Of a DNA stretch of 64,000 nt, positions 62,529 through 64,000 are shown piece after piece. The position numbers were made by a program, and so were the translations under genes. Under the pieces are notes generated by a model that had not been told where the DNA came from, made no database searches, and saw only the letters and a list, made by a program, of their open reading frames with translations. This stretch comes from Zhongshania sp. Its GTDB lineage: Bacteria; Pseudomonadota; Gammaproteobacteria; Pseudomonadales; Spongiibacteraceae. Positions within the stretch are counted from its first letter, which is position 1, and each line of letters begins with the position of its first letter. The stretch spans positions 1 through 64,000 of the forward strand of contig JAGPVP010000009.1 in NCBI GenBank assembly GCA_018066965.1. The letters are read 5' to 3'.

Positions 62529-63724
62529 GTAATCAAACTACAGCGGCTTTTAGAGAAAACTTGTCCTCAACTGGTTTTGAATCACCGGCATTGTGGCACG
62601 CCGCGTTGGACGCAATGTCTGAAATGGAGGCCCTTGTTTGGGGTGACCCTTTAGTAAAGGATGAGCTTACTCGAGCCGAGGGCTTGCGCTATTTAATGCG
62701 ACTTATTGGTGCGGCATTACCGCTTACGATTGAAGCGCCTTCTGTTCAGCATCCTCAGTTTCTCAATTTTATAAATCCGCGTGCTCACTTTGGCTTACCC
62801 GCGCCAGATTGCTTTTATCTCTGGGCACCAATTCACGGTGATCATGTTTACCGGATTGTTGGCGACAAAGGCAGCGCGCATTTGTTTGATATGGAAATTC
62901 GCAATGACCATATCGCCCATATTGCGGACTGGCAACTATTAGATCGACGCTCAGACTTTGAAGTGGGGCCAGATGGCCAGATTGAAATTTACTTAAGTAG
63001 GGAGGAGAGAGACGGGAACTGGCTGAAATTGCCTGAGGGTGATTGTAACTTGGTTTTCCGCCAGTATTTTTATGACTGGACTAATGAACGTCCGGCCAAT
63101 GTGCGTATTGAGTGTGTGGGCGCGTCCTTGCCTCCGGCTCCGCTATCAGCCGCTGATATACATCGTCGTACTGAGATGTTCATAGACTGGTTTCGCAACG
63201 CGCCGCAGCAGTTTGGCCAGGTAGCGCGAAGTTACTACGATGCGCCAAAAGACGCATTGTATTTTGACGCCATCAGTTTTGGCTGGAAGGATTTGCAATA
63301 CGGCAAAGGAATTTATGAGTGCGAAGTTGATGAAGCCGTTATTCTCGAATTTACTCCCCCAGATGCCTATTACTGGAGTTTACAGCTAAGTAATCATTTT
63401 TGGGAAGCGCGAGATTATCAGTTGCGGCAGACATCGCTGAATGGCCATCAAGCTGTACTTGATGACGATGGCATATTGCGCATTGTTATTGCGCATAAAG
63501 ACCCTGGTGTTGCTAATTGGCTAGACGCTGGAGGCCATACGCAAGGCTTGGTAGCCGTTCGATACTACTTGGCAGACACACAGCCGGTACCCACCTTAAA
63601 GCGAATCCCGTTCTCACAATTGAAAAGTACTTTGCCTACGACAACCAAGCAGATTGACCTGGATACGCGTCAGCAAATTTTGAAAGATCGCTATAGTGCA
63701 GTTATGAATAGAAATTGGGTGTAA
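62525..63724 (+). CDS. DUF1214 domain-containing protein
   Basis: Protein of 399 residues whose C-terminal part (about 265-370) shows the DUF1214 pattern with APDAYYWSLQLSNHFWEA-like sequence (here PPDAYYWSLQLSNHFWE) and a GVANWLDAGGH motif. The N-terminal part is specific to this subgroup. No signal peptide is visible, unlike many periplasmic DUF1254/DUF1214 proteins. Function unknown; the same pair of sulfotransferase and DUF1214 genes is a recognisable arrangement in actinobacterial and gammaproteobacterial lipid loci. It overlaps the sulfotransferase gene by four bases. Confidence 0.78.
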   Translation: MSNQTTAAFRENLSSTGFESPALWHAALDAMSEMEALVWGDPLVKDELTRAEGLRYLMRLIGAALPLTIEAPSVQHPQFLNFINPRAHFGLPAPDCFYLWAPIHGDHVYRIVGDKGSAHLFDMEIRNDHIAHIADWQLLDRRSDFEVGPDGQIEIYLSREERDGNWLKLPEGDCNLVFRQYFYDWTNERPANVRIECVGASLPPAPLSAADIHRRTEMFIDWFRNAPQQFGQVARSYYDAPKDALYFDAISFGWKDLQYGKGIYECEVDEAVILEFTPPDAYYWSLQLSNHFWEARDYQLRQTSLNGHQAVLDDDGILRIVIAHKDPGVANWLDAGGHTQGLVAVRYYLADTQPVPTLKRIPFSQLKSTLPTTTKQIDLDTRQQILKDRYSAVMNRNWV

Positions 63725-63748
63725 TAAAACAACTATTGGAGTTTTCCT

Positions 63749-64000
63749 ATGTTTGAAGTTCAAGAATTATTCTCTATGAAAGGCCGGGTGGCCTTGGTGA
63801 CAGGTGCGGCTAGCGGAATGGGACGCCGGTTCGCGTTAACCTTGTCGGCCATGGGCGCGAAGGTAATTTGCTCAGCTAGGCGTATTGAAAATATTGAAGC
63901 GCTTGCAGCAGAGATTCGCGCACAGGGTGGTGATGCAGTCGCTATTGCGCTCGATGTTGGCTCTACAGACAGTGTTAAGCAGGCATTTGATCAAGCAAAT
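63749..64000 (+). CDS. SDR family oxidoreductase, N-terminal part (3' end outside window)
   Basis: The first 84 residues of a short-chain dehydrogenase are present, starting MFEVQELFSMKGRVALVTG with the cofactor motif TGAASGMG and an Asp-containing strand ALDVGS. GGAG lies seven bases before the ATG. It starts 24 bases after the DUF1214 gene and continues the same operon. The catalytic residues lie beyond the window edge, so its class cannot be judged. Confidence 0.88.
   Translation, partial: MFEVQELFSMKGRVALVTGAASGMGRRFALTLSAMGAKVICSARRIENIEALAAEIRAQGGDAVAIALDVGSTDSVKQAFDQAN

Noticed and set aside
1-64000. Search for CRISPR arrays, tRNA or rRNA genes, insertion sequences and prophage genes
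   Set aside because: No regular direct repeats with spacers, no cloverleaf with conserved TPsiC arm, no transposase or phage structural gene was seen by eye; a tRNA or covariance scan would be decisive.

Overview
This window is a stretch of bacterial chromosome. The protein families point to an aerobic, probably marine, gammaproteobacterium of the kind that lives on lipids and hydrocarbons. A Cellvibrionales/Spongiibacteraceae-like organism would fit, but that is inference; no rRNA or other taxonomic marker is present. The evidence is a PlsB acyltransferase, chromosomal DinG and YqcC, two wax-ester synthase/DGAT-type enzymes, a MoxR/Bat operon, an AlkB-like monooxygenase with beta-oxidation genes, and very few mobile features. 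I found no tRNA, rRNA, CRISPR array, insertion sequence or prophage.

Layout. (1) 1-12 kb: glycerolipid genes. A minus-strand run (HAD/PlsC-type fusion, WS/DGAT, patatin lipase, monoacylglycerol-lipase-like hydrolase, PlsB) makes and breaks glycerolipids and storage lipids; a divergent acyltransferase, dinG and yqcC follow. (2) 12-18 kb: a signalling block with a FixJ/LuxR-type response regulator, a large Cache/PAS hybrid kinase and a REC-PAS-kinase, then a YgjP-like metallopeptidase. (3) 18-24 kb: a TetR regulator with two matching 18-bp operators, a divergent GMC oxidoreductase of the cholesterol-oxidase type, a TraF_2-like barrel protein, a small acyltransferase, and a kinase with an ethylene-receptor-type sensor domain whose phospho-acceptor His is replaced by Arg. 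(4) 24-27 kb: a copper-RiPP (Hvf-type) locus. It holds a Cys-repeat precursor (HvfA-like), HvfX/DoxX, an ECF sigma factor and its zinc-finger anti-sigma, driven by two divergent promoters of identical architecture. The usual modification genes hvfB/hvfC are absent from the window.

(5) 27.5-35 kb: a complete moxR-DUF58-DUF4381-batA-batB/C-batD operon, then a second WS/DGAT. (6) 36.7-44.3 kb: a GFA-type protein; a translationally coupled molybdopterin oxidoreductase, 7Fe-type ferredoxin and FprA-type ferredoxin reductase; an exported Gly/Leu/Pro-rich protein; and a TonB-dependent receptor. (7) 44.6-47.8 kb: NorE-like and subunit-IV-like membrane proteins, an unrecognised multi-span protein, a MarR regulator, and a gene-poor kilobase holding a decayed membrane-protein gene.

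(8) 47.8-64 kb: a catabolic island. The minus strand carries marR, acyl-CoA dehydrogenase, AlkB-like hydroxylase, two enoyl-CoA hydratases, hotdog thioesterase, two atypical SDRs, acyl-CoA ligase and alcohol dehydrogenase. The plus strand carries an APH-like kinase, a lipocalin-like protein, an AraC regulator, a sulfotransferase, a DUF1214 protein and the start of another SDR. The set suggests oxygenase-initiated oxidation of an aliphatic or terpenoid substrate through CoA thioesters; the substrate cannot be read from sequence. Many start codons were moved from the longest open frame to a better ribosome-binding site, and these choices are stated per gene.
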